A stretch of 64,000 nt of DNA. Source: Albimonas sp963977235 (lineage in GTDB: Bacteria; Pseudomonadota; Alphaproteobacteria; Rhodobacterales; Rhodobacteraceae). The position numbers were made by a program, and so were the translations under genes. A model generated the notes under the pieces. That model was given only the letters and a program-made list of their open reading frames with translations. It searched no databases and was not told the origin of the DNA. The stretch spans positions 1-64,000 of the forward strand of contig NZ_CAXBOD010000010.1 in NCBI RefSeq assembly GCF_963977235.1, read 5' to 3'. How positions within the stretch are numbered: position 1 is the first letter of the stretch; each line of letters starts with the position of its first letter. Shown here piece by piece: positions 1 through 8,214 of this stretch.

Positions 1-100
1 GGCTTGTCCTTGACCCCTCCGGCCGAGTCGCTCAGGCATCAGAAGCGAGAGACGGATCCGGAGAACAGGCGCGGGTTTGTTCTCTGGTGAGTCGGGAGCG
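1..100. repeat. Dispersed palindromic repeat element, copy 1 (cut by window edge)
   Basis: The first 100 bases match 31642-31741 with only a few substitutions and small indels, in the same orientation. Shared segments include CCTCCGGCCGAGTCGCTCAG, the GAGAGACGGATCCGGAGA block and the end GTGAGTCGGGAGC. In the second copy this sequence is the right arm of a long inverted repeat, so the missing left arm probably lies upstream of base 1. Similarity stops just after base 100, giving a sharp boundary. No ORF fits the element. Its nature (MITE-like or another intergenic palindromic repeat) is inference. Confidence 0.75.
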
Positions 101-238
101 TCCCCGTCCTTCGGGATTCCTCCCCCCGGCCCGCCACAGGCCCCGTGGCAACCCGCGCCAGGCCGACCCCGCGCCGCGAGCCCGACTCCGCCACAGGCCC
201 GCCGCCCGTCGCGGCGCTCCCCCGCCCGCAGACGCGAA

Positions 239-269
239 ACGGCCGCCGTCTCTTGCGGACGGCGGCCGT
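239..269 (-). terminator. Strong hairpin downstream of the DUF1501 gene
   Basis: A perfect 12-bp stem (ACGGCCGCCGTC, 239-250, with GACGGCGGCCGT, 258-269) closes a 7-base loop. It lies about 30 bases past the stop of the leftward DUF1800-DUF1501 operon. Only a short A-run (237-239) follows in the transcript direction, so the U-tract is weak, as is common in very GC-rich genomes. Confidence 0.6.
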
Positions 270-299
270 CGGCCTGCTCGACTGTCCCTCTCCTCGCCC

Positions 300-1484
300 T
301 CAGGCGAAGATGCGCGCGTCCTGGCCCATGGCTATGCCTGGGAACACCTCTCGCTCGAGGCCCGCTCGCTCCATCCCGAACAGGGTCCGCAGGGTCCAGG
401 CCGCGTGGCGGCGCAGGTCGTCGGTGGGCATCAGGTCGCGATCTTCGAACAGGTCCGAGGCGCGCATCCCCGGCCATTCCCCGAACACCTTGGCCTTCGA
501 CAACGAGCCGCCGGCGTACATCATCAGCCCGCCGGTGCCATGGTCGGTGCCCTCCGAGCCGTTCTCGCGCGCCGTGCGTCCGAACTCGGTGATGCACATC
601 ACCGCCGTTTTCTCCCACACCGGGCCGAGACCCTTCTTCAGCTCCAGGATCGCGTCGGCGAGCTGGTTCATCGGCTTGCGGATCGCGCCCGCCTGCCGGC
701 GGTGGGTGTCCCAGCCGCCCAGCGAGAAGGCCGCGATCCGGCTCTCGCCGCGCAGCATCTCGGCCGACAGCGCCGCGAGGCTCTGCGCGTCGACCTTCTT
801 CGCCGCCGCGCCGTCCATGCCCAGCGCCGTGTCGATCTGGGTCGCCTCCTTCGCCGCCGCGGCGAACAGCGGGTCGCGGGCCGAGATCGTCTCGAACAGT
901 TGCAGCGCCTGGGGGCTGAGCTGGATGTCGGAATCGGGCGACCAGTTCAGCGCCGGGTTCCGCCCGTCGAGCAGCAGCATGTTGTCCCGCCCCACCGCCA
1001 CCGCGGTGGTCGCCTGCGCGCCCGGCAGCAGCGACAGCGCCCGGTTCAGCCAGCCGTCGCGCGAGGGGGTCATGCCCCCGCTTTCGGCTTCGGTCCCGCT
1101 TTCGAGCGCATCCTGACCGTCGAAATGCGAGCGCTTGTCGCGGTAGGGCGTCGAGACGGCGTGCACGAAGCTCAGCTCGCCCGCCTGCCACAGCGGCATG
1201 AGCGCGCCCAGCTCCTGGTGCAGGGCGAAGCGGCCGTCGAGGTCGATCCCCTTGCGGTCCGGGGTCGTGGCCAGGTTGGGGCGCATCGCGAGATAGTCGC
1301 GGTCGGTGTAGGGTCCGACCGCGGCCAGCCCGTCGAGCGCGCCGCGCAGGACGATCACCACCAGCCGGTTGTCGCCGGGGGCCGAGGCGAAGGTGACCTT
1401 CGACATCAGCGGGAAGGCCGCCGCCGAGCAGCCCAGCGTCAGGCCGCCCTTGAGCAGGCCGCGGCGCGAAAGATCCATGGACAT
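300..1484 (-). CDS. DUF1501 family exported protein
   Basis: A 394-residue protein opening with a twin-arginine signal (SRRGLLKGG near the N-terminus, then an Ala-rich hydrophobic stretch). The mature start reads DNRLVVIVLRGALDGLAAVGP, typical of DUF1501 proteins, which are alkaline-phosphatase-superfamily-like and found in the periplasm or at the surface. Further marks are SLGGWDTH and the late ITEFGRTAREN and GTDHGTGG motifs. I chose the ATG at 1484 because GAGGAGG sits just upstream; an in-frame upstream start would add 17 unrelated residues. It lies 10 bases downstream of the DUF1800 gene, so the two are co-transcribed. This pairing is conserved in many bacteria but its biochemical role is not established. 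Confidence 0.9.
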   Translation of the reverse strand: MSMDLSRRGLLKGGLTLGCSAAAFPLMSKVTFASAPGDNRLVVIVLRGALDGLAAVGPYTDRDYLAMRPNLATTPDRKGIDLDGRFALHQELGALMPLWQAGELSFVHAVSTPYRDKRSHFDGQDALESGTEAESGGMTPSRDGWLNRALSLLPGAQATTAVAVGRDNMLLLDGRNPALNWSPDSDIQLSPQALQLFETISARDPLFAAAAKEATQIDTALGMDGAAAKKVDAQSLAALSAEMLRGESRIAAFSLGGWDTHRRQAGAIRKPMNQLADAILELKKGLGPVWEKTAVMCITEFGRTARENGSEGTDHGTGGLMMYAGGSLSKAKVFGEWPGMRASDLFEDRDLMPTDDLRRHAAWTLRTLFGMERAGLEREVFPGIAMGQDARIFA

Positions 1485-1494
1485 CGTCGCCTCC

Positions 1495-2874
1495 TCAGCG
1501 GCGGTTGAAGTCGGGGGACGCGAGCAGAAGCGCAAAGCCCTCGCGCTTCTCGGCGGCCGCGGCGATCGCCCAGGCCGTCTTGGGGTCGAGCGCGTCCCGC
1601 AGCGCCACCTCGGCGTATTCGCGCGGATCGACCTTGCGGGCGGCCAGCACCTCGCCCATGCGCGCGGCCCACTCGAGCCGGATGGCGAGCGCGCCGGGGT
1701 TGATCCACTCGGCCGCGGCCTCGGGCCAGCCGTCGGGGCCGGGGGCGCGGTTCACCTGCTGGCCCAGATCCTTGAGCGCCTTCAGCGTCAGGCCCTGGAA
1801 GGGATCGTTGCGGCGCGAGAGCGTCTCGCCGGTCACGCCCGCGGCGCGCAGGGCCGCGACCACGATCTCCTGGGGCTGGCGCACCTTGCCGCCCAGCGGG
1901 CCCCAGGCGGCGGGGTGGCTCAGCAGCGTGCGCGACAGGGCGGGCAGGTCGCCGCCGGTCTGGCGGAAGTTCGCCTCGAGCGCCGAGACCAGCTCGGCGG
2001 GCGGCTGGTCGGCCACGAAATGGGCGGCGAGCTTGGTTGCGACGTGGCGCGCGGTTGCGGGGTGGGTCGCGAGAGCTTCCAGCGCGCGCAGCGTCTCGGC
2101 CTGGTCGCCGCCGCGATAGGTCTCGCCCAGCAGCTCGAAGCGCCCGGGCTCGGCGAAGTTGTCGCGATAGACGAAGGTCCCGCGGCGCGCGCGCATGGTG
2201 AAGCCGGTCAGCAGCATCGCGAGCGAAATCACGTCCTGCTGGCTGTAGGGCGCGGAAACGCCCAGCGTGTGCAGCTCCAGGATCTCGCGGCCGAGGTTCT
2301 CGTTCAGCCCCAGCCCGTCGCGCTTGGCCGCGGCGCTCGAGGGTCCGGCCGAGCGGTGCTGATCCAGGAACACCAGCATCGCGGGGTGCATCGTCACGCC
2401 CTTGAGCATGTCGGCGAAACTGCCCGCCAGATGCGGGCGGATCGCCTGGTCCTCGAACCCCGCGACGCGCGAGGCATGGGCGGGGAACTTGATCGAGACC
2501 GAGAAATGGTTGGCCCAGAACCGCGCCATGCGCTCGGCGAAGGCGTGCTCGGCCTCGATCGAGCGGGCGAGCGAAGCGTTCCAGACGTGGTAGAGGCGCT
2601 GGCGGAACTCCTTGCGCTCCTCGTCCACGCTGCCCGCCATGGCCATGTCGTTGGCCTTCTTGCCGCCCTGCTTGCGGTCGGCCTTCTTGGCGTCGCGGAA
2701 CTCCTTGAGCTCGGTCCACAGGCGGCGGTCCTCCTCCTCGTCCACGATCGGGCGGGCGGAGGCCAGGGCGGTCAGGCCGGCGACCATGGCCTCGGGGTCC
2801 CGCTCGACCCTCTGGTCGGGACGGAAGCCGAGGCCGAAGCGCAGGGCGGCGATGGTTTCTTTTTGCAGCGTCAT
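1495..2874 (-). CDS. DUF1800 family protein
   Basis: A 459-residue protein beginning MTLQKETIAALRFGLGF. It carries the DUF1800 hallmarks: RMARFWANHFSVS near residue 100, a central LGREILELHTLGV motif, and a region ending in the MLTGFTMRARRG type of sequence. Most DUF1800 proteins are encoded beside a DUF1501 protein, as here, and are thought to be exported, but no enzymatic activity is firmly known. No clear signal peptide is visible. The start at 2874 was chosen because the family similarity begins there; the frame extends upstream only as low-complexity Arg/Pro sequence. First gene of the leftward two-gene operon. Confidence 0.88.
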   Translation of the reverse strand: MTLQKETIAALRFGLGFRPDQRVERDPEAMVAGLTALASARPIVDEEEDRRLWTELKEFRDAKKADRKQGGKKANDMAMAGSVDEERKEFRQRLYHVWNASLARSIEAEHAFAERMARFWANHFSVSIKFPAHASRVAGFEDQAIRPHLAGSFADMLKGVTMHPAMLVFLDQHRSAGPSSAAAKRDGLGLNENLGREILELHTLGVSAPYSQQDVISLAMLLTGFTMRARRGTFVYRDNFAEPGRFELLGETYRGGDQAETLRALEALATHPATARHVATKLAAHFVADQPPAELVSALEANFRQTGGDLPALSRTLLSHPAAWGPLGGKVRQPQEIVVAALRAAGVTGETLSRRNDPFQGLTLKALKDLGQQVNRAPGPDGWPEAAAEWINPGALAIRLEWAARMGEVLAARKVDPREYAEVALRDALDPKTAWAIAAAAEKREGFALLLASPDFNRR

Positions 2875-3211
2875 CTCTCGTCGATCTCCGCAGCGGCGGC
2901 TCGCGGGGGGAGGGCGTGTCGAAGCGTTCAACGCCCCGCCCCACGGTTTCCGTCGCATCGATTTCGCGATCGGGCGCGGCGGGGCGGACATTCCATGGAG
3001 CGGGCCGGCGCTCCATGTCGGGACGGGCCCCGGCGCGAGGCGGCGGCGCGGGGCGTCGGGGCCTGATGGGGGGCAGGGCGCCTTGCGCGGAGGGAAAGAT
3101 GCTGAGAGCCTGCGGCGCGAATTCGGCGGCGCGCGGGCATCCCGGCGCCAGGGGCGCGGCGTGCGGTCGCCGGCGCCTCGCCGGGCGGGAAGTCGGGTGG
3201 GAGGACGAGGG
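2875..3211. other. Divergent intergenic region between DUF1800 and parA-like genes
   Basis: This 337-base gap must hold promoters for two divergent genes. It contains an inverted repeat CATGGAGC (2994-3001) / GCTCCATG (3010-3017) with an 8-base spacer, which could be an operator or hairpin. No convincing -35/-10 pair or additional gene is visible; the rest is GC-rich filler with no homology I can name. Confidence 0.4.
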
Positions 3212-3853
3212 ATGGCCGACACGGCCGGGGGCACGATCCTGGTGGCGAACCTGAAGGGGGGCTGCGGCAAGACCGTGATCGCGACGACGCTGGCCGCGGC
3301 GCTCGCGCGGACCGGCGCGCGGGTGGCGCTGGCCGACGCGGACCGGCAGAAGTCGGCGCTGCGCTGGACGCGGCGGCGGCCGGTGGACGCGGCCCCGGTC
3401 GAGGCGCTGGACTGGTCGAAGTCCAAGGACGTGGGCGAGCGGCCCAAGAAGCTCGACTGGCTGGTGATCGACGCCCCCGGCGCTCTGCGCGGCGGCAAGG
3501 CCGAGGAGCTGGTCGCCGAGGCCCGCCTGCTGATCGCGCCGCTGTCGCCCTCGTTCTACGATCTCGACGCCACCCGGCGCTTCCTCAAGGAGATCGAGGA
3601 GCTCAAGCGCGTGCGCAAGGGCCGGGTGGAGGTGCGGCTGGTGGGCAACCGGATCCGCCCCCGCACCAGGGCCGCCGCAGGGCTGGACGCGGAGTTCGAG
3701 AAGCTGGGCCACACGCCGCTCGCCCGCCTGTCCGAACGCGCGGCCTACGCGGAACTCGCCGAACAGGGCCTGTCGATCTTCGATCGTCCCGCAAAGGCGC
3801 TCGAGCCGATGCGCGCGCAGTGGGCGCCGATCCTGGATGCGCTGAAGGAGTGA
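3212..3853 (+). CDS. ParA/MinD-family ATPase, orphan
   Basis: A 213-residue ParA-superfamily P-loop ATPase. The deviant Walker A motif KGGCGKT is at about residues 15-21, followed by a switch-like VALADADRQKSALRW (Walker A' region) and LDWLVIDAPG, the Walker B-like segment. Length fits the short chromosomal or orphan ParA group rather than plasmid ParA with its N-terminal helix-turn-helix domain. The start is the ATG before ADTAGGTILVANLKGG. There is no parB-like gene or obvious parS cluster next to it, so a role in replicon partition is not supported. It may position a protein complex. It converges on the phnM-like gene. Confidence 0.85.
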   Translation: MADTAGGTILVANLKGGCGKTVIATTLAAALARTGARVALADADRQKSALRWTRRRPVDAAPVEALDWSKSKDVGERPKKLDWLVIDAPGALRGGKAEELVAEARLLIAPLSPSFYDLDATRRFLKEIEELKRVRKGRVEVRLVGNRIRPRTRAAAGLDAEFEKLGHTPLARLSERAAYAELAEQGLSIFDRPAKALEPMRAQWAPILDALKE

Positions 3854-3890
3854 GCCGAGGGGGCGAGCCCCTCGCGTCGCGGGCCTGACC

Positions 3891-3909
3891 CGGGGCGTTC
3901 TGCGCCCCG
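3891..3909. terminator. Hairpin between convergent parA-like and phnM-like genes
   Basis: A perfect stem CGGGGCG/CGCCCCG with a TTCTG loop lies in the 78-base gap between the two converging stop codons. It could terminate both transcripts; no U-tract is visible. Confidence 0.5.
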
Positions 3910-3931
3910 CCCGGCCCGGGGGGCGCGCCTC

Positions 3932-5158
3932 TCAGGCCGGGCGGATCAGGTCGCCCGAGAGATGCGCGGCGCGGCCTGCGCACAGCGTCAGGCAGGCGGC
4001 CGGCGCCGCGCCCTCGGGCCAGTCGAGCAGGACGAGATCCGCGCGCAGGCCCGGCGCGATCCGTCCGCGGTCGCTCAGACCCAGGGCCCGGGCGGGGTTG
4101 GCCGAGACGCAGGCCCACAGGGTGGCGCGGTCGGCGCGACGCTCGGCGGCCAGGCGCCCGACGGCGGCGGGCAGGGCGGGATAGTGGTAGTCGCTGGCGA
4201 GGATGTCGCAGACCCCCGCCTCGACCATGTCCGCGGCGCTGAGCGAGCCGATGTGGCTGCCTCCGCGCAGGGCGTTGGGGGCGCCCAGGACCACGGATTC
4301 GCCCTGTGCGCGGGCCTCGCGCGCCACGGCTTGCGACATCGGGAACTCTGCGATGCGCGCGCCGTGGGCGCGGTGGAAGGCCCGCGTCTCGGGCTGGCTG
4401 TCGTCGTGGCTGAGCATGGGCGCGCCGGCGGCCCGGCCAAGCGCCGCCACCTGCGCGATGGCGCCGGGGATCTGCGGGCGACGGGCCCAGACCTGCGCCA
4501 GACGCTCGACGTATTCCTCCTCGCTCAGGCTCGCGCGGGCGGCGACGGCGCGGACCGACTTGCGCACGCCGGGGTCGTCGAAGGCGGCGGCGACATAGCC
4601 GGGGCCATGTTCGAAGGCGCGCTCGGTCACCGGGCCCGAGCGCTCGCGCATCATCATCGAGGTGTGGTCGTTGAAGGCGATGGCGGGCGTGGGGCCGGCC
4701 GCCAGCGTCCGCTCGATCAGGGGGATCGCCTCCAGCGCGAAGGTCTCCCAGCGGAGCTGGATGCGGTGGTCGACGCTCAGGCGCGGGGCGGCGGCGGCGA
4801 GCGCTTCGAGGAACGCCTCCCCCCGCTCGACCGAGCGCAGCCCCGGCTCCCAGCTCAGCGTCAGGGCGTGGTAGGCGGTGGCGATGCCGAGCCCGGCCAG
4901 CTGGCGGTCGACGTCGAGGGCCGCGACCTCGCCGGGCATGAACACGCCGGGGCGGGGCATCACCGCACGCTCGAACGCGTCGCCGTGGATATCGACGATG
5001 GCCGGCGCGAGCACCAGGCCGCGGCCGTCGATCCGCAGGGCGCCCGCGGCGGGGGGCGCGCCGATCTCGGCGATCAGGCCGTCCTCGACGCGCACGCTGG
5101 TCTCGACCGGGCCCTCGGGCAGCAGGACGGCGGCGCCGGCGATCAGGATCGGGATCAT
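3932..5158 (-). CDS. phnM: PhnM-like alpha-D-ribose 1-methylphosphonate 5-triphosphate diphosphatase
   Basis: A 408-residue amidohydrolase-superfamily protein. The metal-binding segment is VDIHGDAFERAVMPRPGV near residue 55, and the PhnM-typical AYHALTLSWEPGLRS follows. SHDDSQPE and a late ILASDYHYPALP supply further metal ligands. In C-P lyase pathways PhnM removes pyrophosphate from ribose 1-methylphosphonate 5-triphosphate. The core lyase genes (phnGHIJKL) are absent from this window, so the gene is either a detached pathway member or acts on a related nucleotide. It starts 7 bases after the DUF2165 gene and is probably translated from the same mRNA. Family assignment is strong; the exact substrate here is inference. 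Confidence 0.85.
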   Translation of the reverse strand: MIPILIAGAAVLLPEGPVETSVRVEDGLIAEIGAPPAAGALRIDGRGLVLAPAIVDIHGDAFERAVMPRPGVFMPGEVAALDVDRQLAGLGIATAYHALTLSWEPGLRSVERGEAFLEALAAAAPRLSVDHRIQLRWETFALEAIPLIERTLAAGPTPAIAFNDHTSMMMRERSGPVTERAFEHGPGYVAAAFDDPGVRKSVRAVAARASLSEEEYVERLAQVWARRPQIPGAIAQVAALGRAAGAPMLSHDDSQPETRAFHRAHGARIAEFPMSQAVAREARAQGESVVLGAPNALRGGSHIGSLSAADMVEAGVCDILASDYHYPALPAAVGRLAAERRADRATLWACVSANPARALGLSDRGRIAPGLRADLVLLDWPEGAAPAACLTLCAGRAAHLSGDLIRPA

Positions 5159-5165
5159 GGCGGGC

Positions 5166-5648
5166 TCAGGTCAGGATGTGGAAGGTCAGCGCGCCCCACA
5201 GCACCAGGAAGAAGTGGGTGAACTGGCTGTCCTTCCAGCCGGCCCAGTAGTGGAACCACTGGCCGCCGACCAGGAACCCGCCCCAGACCATCGTGAACAC
5301 CAGCGCGCCCGCCGCCGCGAGGCCGCGGGCGAAGATCGGGCCGGCAAGGCCGAGGGCCGCCAGCGCCAGCAGCAGCGCGCCGAGGCCCAGCAGGACGGTC
5401 GCCAGCAGCTCGACCCCCACGATGGCGGCGTAGGCGAGCGCGTGGGCGCGCGGGCTCTCGATCCGGTTGCCCTTCACCTTCTCGTAGATCTCGGGGCGTT
5501 CCTCGCGCACGCGGTCCATGCGCATGACCATGGTCACCAGATCGCCGTTGACCGGCGGGAAGCGGATGTTCTCGATGACCCCGACGCCGATCCAGGCGGC
5601 GGGGATCGCGGTCAGCAGGGCCTGGCCCAGCAAGGTCAACGTTTCCAC
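5166..5648 (-). CDS. DUF2165 family integral membrane protein
   Basis: A 160-residue protein with about four hydrophobic segments: an N-terminal TLLGQALLTAIPAAWIGVGV, two central Ala/Leu-rich helices, and a C-terminal GGFLVGGQWFHYW...FFLVLWGALTFHIL. A loop with ENIRFPPVNGDLVTMVMRMD and the QWFHYWAGW motif are typical of DUF2165 proteins, which have no assigned function. The start is GTG at 5648, supported by GAGGGG eight bases upstream. It precedes the phnM-like gene by 7 bases on the same strand, so the two form a leftward operon. Confidence 0.8.
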   Translation of the reverse strand: METLTLLGQALLTAIPAAWIGVGVIENIRFPPVNGDLVTMVMRMDRVREERPEIYEKVKGNRIESPRAHALAYAAIVGVELLATVLLGLGALLLALAALGLAGPIFARGLAAAGALVFTMVWGGFLVGGQWFHYWAGWKDSQFTHFFLVLWGALTFHILT

Positions 5649-5958
5649 CCCAATGTCCCCTCTGCACGTCGCGCGGACCGGCCCTGGCCCGGCGGGCGGA
5701 GGTATCCGCCGGGCCGGGCGTCGGGGTCAAGCGCGGGCGGGCGATCGGGGGCGTCCGGGCGGGTCGGCGCCTGCGCTCTGGGCAGGGCGCCCAACAGGCG
5801 GGCAGGGGCGGCGCGCGCTCATCTTCGCTTCAGCATGATCGTCGCGGCGGGCCCCGGCGCGGGGCTTGCGCGGCGAACCTGAACGGGCCATCGTCCGGAA
5901 GAACCTTCCCTTTCCGCCCGTGCGCCCGCGCGGGCGAGCCAATGCTCGGACCTGCCGG
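5649..5958. other. Divergent region between DUF2165 and ureD
   Basis: 310 bases separating a leftward operon from the first urease gene. It contains a perfect inverted repeat GCCCGGCGG (5687-5695) / CCGCCGGGC (5706-5714) with a 10-base spacer. Promoters for both directions must lie here, but I cannot point to convincing -35/-10 elements. The ureD frame stays open upstream to about 5866, so part of this stretch could be coding if an earlier ureD start were used. Confidence 0.35.
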
Positions 5959-6837
5959 ATGCTCGACGCCTCACGCCCCGCGACCGCGCCTGCCGCCCGG
6001 GCGGGCGGCGTGGCGCGACAGCCGCGGGCGGAGGGCGAGGGGCGGGTCTCCTCCAAGCTTCGGGGCGGGCGCTCGCGGCTCGACGATCTCTACCAGCGGG
6101 GCTCGGCCAAGTGCCTGCTGCCGACGGTCTACGAGGGCGCGGCGCTCGAGGCGGTGCTGCTCAACACCGCCGGCGGGCTGACCGGGGGCGACCGCTTCGA
6201 CTGGGCGGCGGAGGCGGGCGAGGGCTCGCACCTTGTCGTGGCGACGCAGACGGCCGAACGGATCTATCGCGCCCAGGCCGACGAGACCGCGCAGGTCCGC
6301 GCCCGCCTGCGCGCCGGCCCCGGCGCCCGGCTGGAGTGGCTGCCCCAGGAGACGATCCTGTTCGACGGCGGCGCGCTGGACCGGCGGCTCGAGATCGATC
6401 TGGCGCCGGACGCGGAGTTTCTGGGCGTCGAGCCGCTGATCCTTGGCCGCGCCGCGATGGGCGAGACCGTGCGCGACGCGCGCTTCCGCGACGCCTGGCG
6501 CCTGCGCATCGACGGACGGCTGGTCTGGGCCGACGGGCTGCGGCTGGAGGGCGACGCCTCGGCCATCGCCGCGCAGGCCGCGAGCTTTGGCGGGCGCCTG
6601 TGCGCCGCCACGGCGGTGCGCGCGGGGCCGGGGGCGGAGGCGGCCTGCGTCTCGGCCCGGAACTTGCTTGGGGAATTCCCTGCGGCCGGCGCGCCGGCGC
6701 TGGGCGCCGCAAGCCGGGTGAACGGGATCACGGTGGTCCGGATCCTGGCGCGCGACGGACGGGCGCTGAGGGCGATGCTGATGCCGCTGCTGGAACTCTG
6801 GCGCGGCGGCGCGCTGCCGCGGCCGTGGACGATGTAG
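5959..6837 (+). CDS. ureD: Urease accessory protein UreD
   Basis: A 292-residue UreD/UreH-family protein. The diagnostic core is LLNTAGGLTGGDRF near residue 60, followed by THE family's ATQTAERIYR and LEWLPQETILFDGG. A later LILGRAAMGE and the C-terminal region VRILARDGRALRAML also fit. UreD binds apo-urease and, with UreF and UreG, forms the GTP-dependent nickel-insertion complex in the cytoplasm. The ATG at 5959 gives the usual family length; an upstream in-frame start would add 31 Arg/Pro-rich residues. It heads the urease cluster, 52 bases before ureA. Confidence 0.92.
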   Translation: MLDASRPATAPAARAGGVARQPRAEGEGRVSSKLRGGRSRLDDLYQRGSAKCLLPTVYEGAALEAVLLNTAGGLTGGDRFDWAAEAGEGSHLVVATQTAERIYRAQADETAQVRARLRAGPGARLEWLPQETILFDGGALDRRLEIDLAPDAEFLGVEPLILGRAAMGETVRDARFRDAWRLRIDGRLVWADGLRLEGDASAIAAQAASFGGRLCAATAVRAGPGAEAACVSARNLLGEFPAAGAPALGAASRVNGITVVRILARDGRALRAMLMPLLELWRGGALPRPWTM

Positions 6838-6889
6838 GCGGCCCGCCGGCGGCGGCGGGACGGGAAGACAGAACGAGGGGACGATCCGC

Positions 6890-7192
6890 ATGAACCTGAC
6901 GCCCAGGGAGAAGGACAAGCTCCTGGTCTCGATGGCCGCGATGGTGGCGCGCGGACGCCTGGCGCGCGGCGTGAAGCTCAACCATCCCGAGGCGATCGCC
7001 CTGATCACCGACTTCGTGGTCGAGGGCGCGCGCGACGGGCGCTCGGTCGCCGACCTGATGGCCGCCGGCGCCACGGTGGTCGCCGCCCACCAGTGCATGG
7101 AGGGCATCCCCGAGATGATCCACGAGGTGCAGGTCGAGGCGACGTTCCCCGACGGCACCAAGCTGGTGACAGTCCACGATCCCATTCGCTGA
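6890..7192 (+). CDS. ureA: Urease gamma subunit
   Basis: A 100-residue UreA. It starts MNLTPREKDKLLVSMAAMVA and contains GVKLNHPEAIALITDFVVEGARDG-type sequence, the VPEM-like GIPEMIHEVQVEATFPDG, and ends TVHDPIR, all canonical for the gamma subunit of the heterotrimeric bacterial urease that hydrolyses urea to ammonia and carbamate. Length is exactly that of the family. A GAGGGG ribosome site precedes the ATG. It is the first structural gene of the cluster. Confidence 0.97.
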   Translation: MNLTPREKDKLLVSMAAMVARGRLARGVKLNHPEAIALITDFVVEGARDGRSVADLMAAGATVVAAHQCMEGIPEMIHEVQVEATFPDGTKLVTVHDPIR

Positions 7193-7280
7193 CCCGAACC
7201 CGCGACCCCGGACCCGCCCTCCGGCCCGGGCAAGGCCCGCGGGGCGCGACGCAATCAAGACCGACACGGAGACCCTGAGC

Positions 7281-7457
7281 ATGACCCGAACCCTCGCCGC
7301 CCTGATCGCCCTGGCGCCGATTGCCGCCCTGTCCCCCGCCGCCGCGCTGGCGCATGCGGGCCCCGAGGGCCACCTGCACCCCCACGGCGTCGAGGCGCTG
7401 GTGTTCGCGGCGCTTGCGGTCGCGGCCGTGTGGACCGCGCGGAGGGCGCTGCGGTGA
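7281..7457 (+). CDS. Small His-containing peptide between ureA and ureB
   Basis: A 58-residue ORF missed by length filters. It begins MTRTLAALIALAPIAALSP, a signal-peptide- or membrane-like stretch ending near ALAHA. A short loop GPEGHLHPHG with three histidines follows, then a second hydrophobic segment ALVFAALAVAAV and a basic tail. GGAG lies upstream of the ATG, and its TGA overlaps the GTG start of ureB by four bases, so it is translationally coupled. It probably spans or anchors in the inner membrane. The HAGPEGH pattern recalls the N-terminus of HupE/UreJ nickel transporters, but it is far too short to be one. Function unknown. Confidence 0.7.
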   Translation: MTRTLAALIALAPIAALSPAAALAHAGPEGHLHPHGVEALVFAALAVAAVWTARRALR

Positions 7458-7759
7458 TCCCGGGCGAGCTCTTCCCCGCGGCCGGGGACATCGAGCTCAA
7501 CGCCGGGCGCGAGACGGTCGTGCTGGCCGTCTCCAACACCGGCGACCGGCCTGTGCAGGTGGGCTCGCACTATCATTTCGCCGAGACCAACCCGGCGCTG
7601 GACTTCGACCGCGCCGCCGCGAAGGGCATGCGCCTGGACATCGCCGCCGGCACCGCCGTGCGGTTCGAGCCGGGGCAGTCGCGCGACGTGACGCTGGTGC
7701 CCTACGCCGGCAAGCGCGAGGTCTGGGGGTTCAACCAGAAGGTGATGGGGCCGCTGTGA
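7454..7759 (+). CDS. ureB: Urease beta subunit
   Basis: A 101-residue UreB. Translation from GTG at 7454 gives the canonical IPGELFPAAGDIELNAGR start, with GGAGGG eight bases upstream. An upstream GTG at 7430 would add eight non-conserved residues. Family motifs include VGSHYHFAETNPALDFDR and the C-terminal KREVWGFNQKVMG. It packs with UreA and UreC in the (abc)3 urease trimer. It overlaps the small upstream gene by GTGA and is overlapped by the following SRPBCC gene in the same way. Unlike most ureABC operons, ureC does not follow directly. Confidence 0.96.
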   Translation: MIPGELFPAAGDIELNAGRETVVLAVSNTGDRPVQVGSHYHFAETNPALDFDRAAAKGMRLDIAAGTAVRFEPGQSRDVTLVPYAGKREVWGFNQKVMGPL

Positions 7760-8214
7760 GCCGGGTCTGCGTGGTCCAGTCCCACCACGGCTATCCGGTC
7801 GACGCGGACCGCCTGTGGGCGGTCGCCGCCGACTGGGACGCGCTGGCCGAGGCCAACCGGGGCATGGTCGCGCAATACGGCCTGCCGGGCGGGCGCTTCC
7901 GCTCGGGCCAGAAGCTGGCGATCGAGGTCTCGGGCTTCGGCGTGATGCCGCGCCAGCCCTACGAGATCGAGATCCTCGAGTGCGACGACGCGGCCCGCGT
8001 GATGGTCAGCCGCGAGCGCGGCGCCGGCATTCGCGCCTGGAACCATCGCATGTGGGTCGAGACGTGCCCGCAGGGCGAGGGCTCTCGTCTCCACGACCGC
8101 ATCGAGATCGACGCCGGCCCGATGACGCCGGCCTTCGCGCTCTGGGCGCGGGTGCTCTATCGCCGCCGCCACCCGCGCCGGATGCGCATGCTTGGCGTGG
8201 CGGGCCGGGCATGA
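7756..8214 (+). CDS. SRPBCC-fold (START/Bet v1-like) protein
   Basis: A 152-residue protein starting at GTG 7756 inside the last codon of ureB (GTGA overlap). The pattern 'YPVDADRLWAVAADWDALAEA' (family-like, split here as YPVDADRLWAVAAD and WDALAEA) near residues 13-33, an alternating beta pattern, and a final Arg-rich helix ARVLYRRRHPRRMRM are typical of polyketide-cyclase/SRPBCC small-ligand-binding folds. These proteins bind hydrophobic ligands; no catalytic residues can be named. Its tight coupling to ureB suggests co-regulation with urease, but it is not a known urease accessory factor. Confidence 0.65.
   Translation: MSRVCVVQSHHGYPVDADRLWAVAADWDALAEANRGMVAQYGLPGGRFRSGQKLAIEVSGFGVMPRQPYEIEILECDDAARVMVSRERGAGIRAWNHRMWVETCPQGEGSRLHDRIEIDAGPMTPAFALWARVLYRRRHPRRMRMLGVAGRA

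Noticed and set aside
1439..3712. 757-codon minus frame across the DUF1800 gene
   Set aside because: Out-of-frame translation is Arg/Pro-rich; the DUF1800 motifs lie in another frame.
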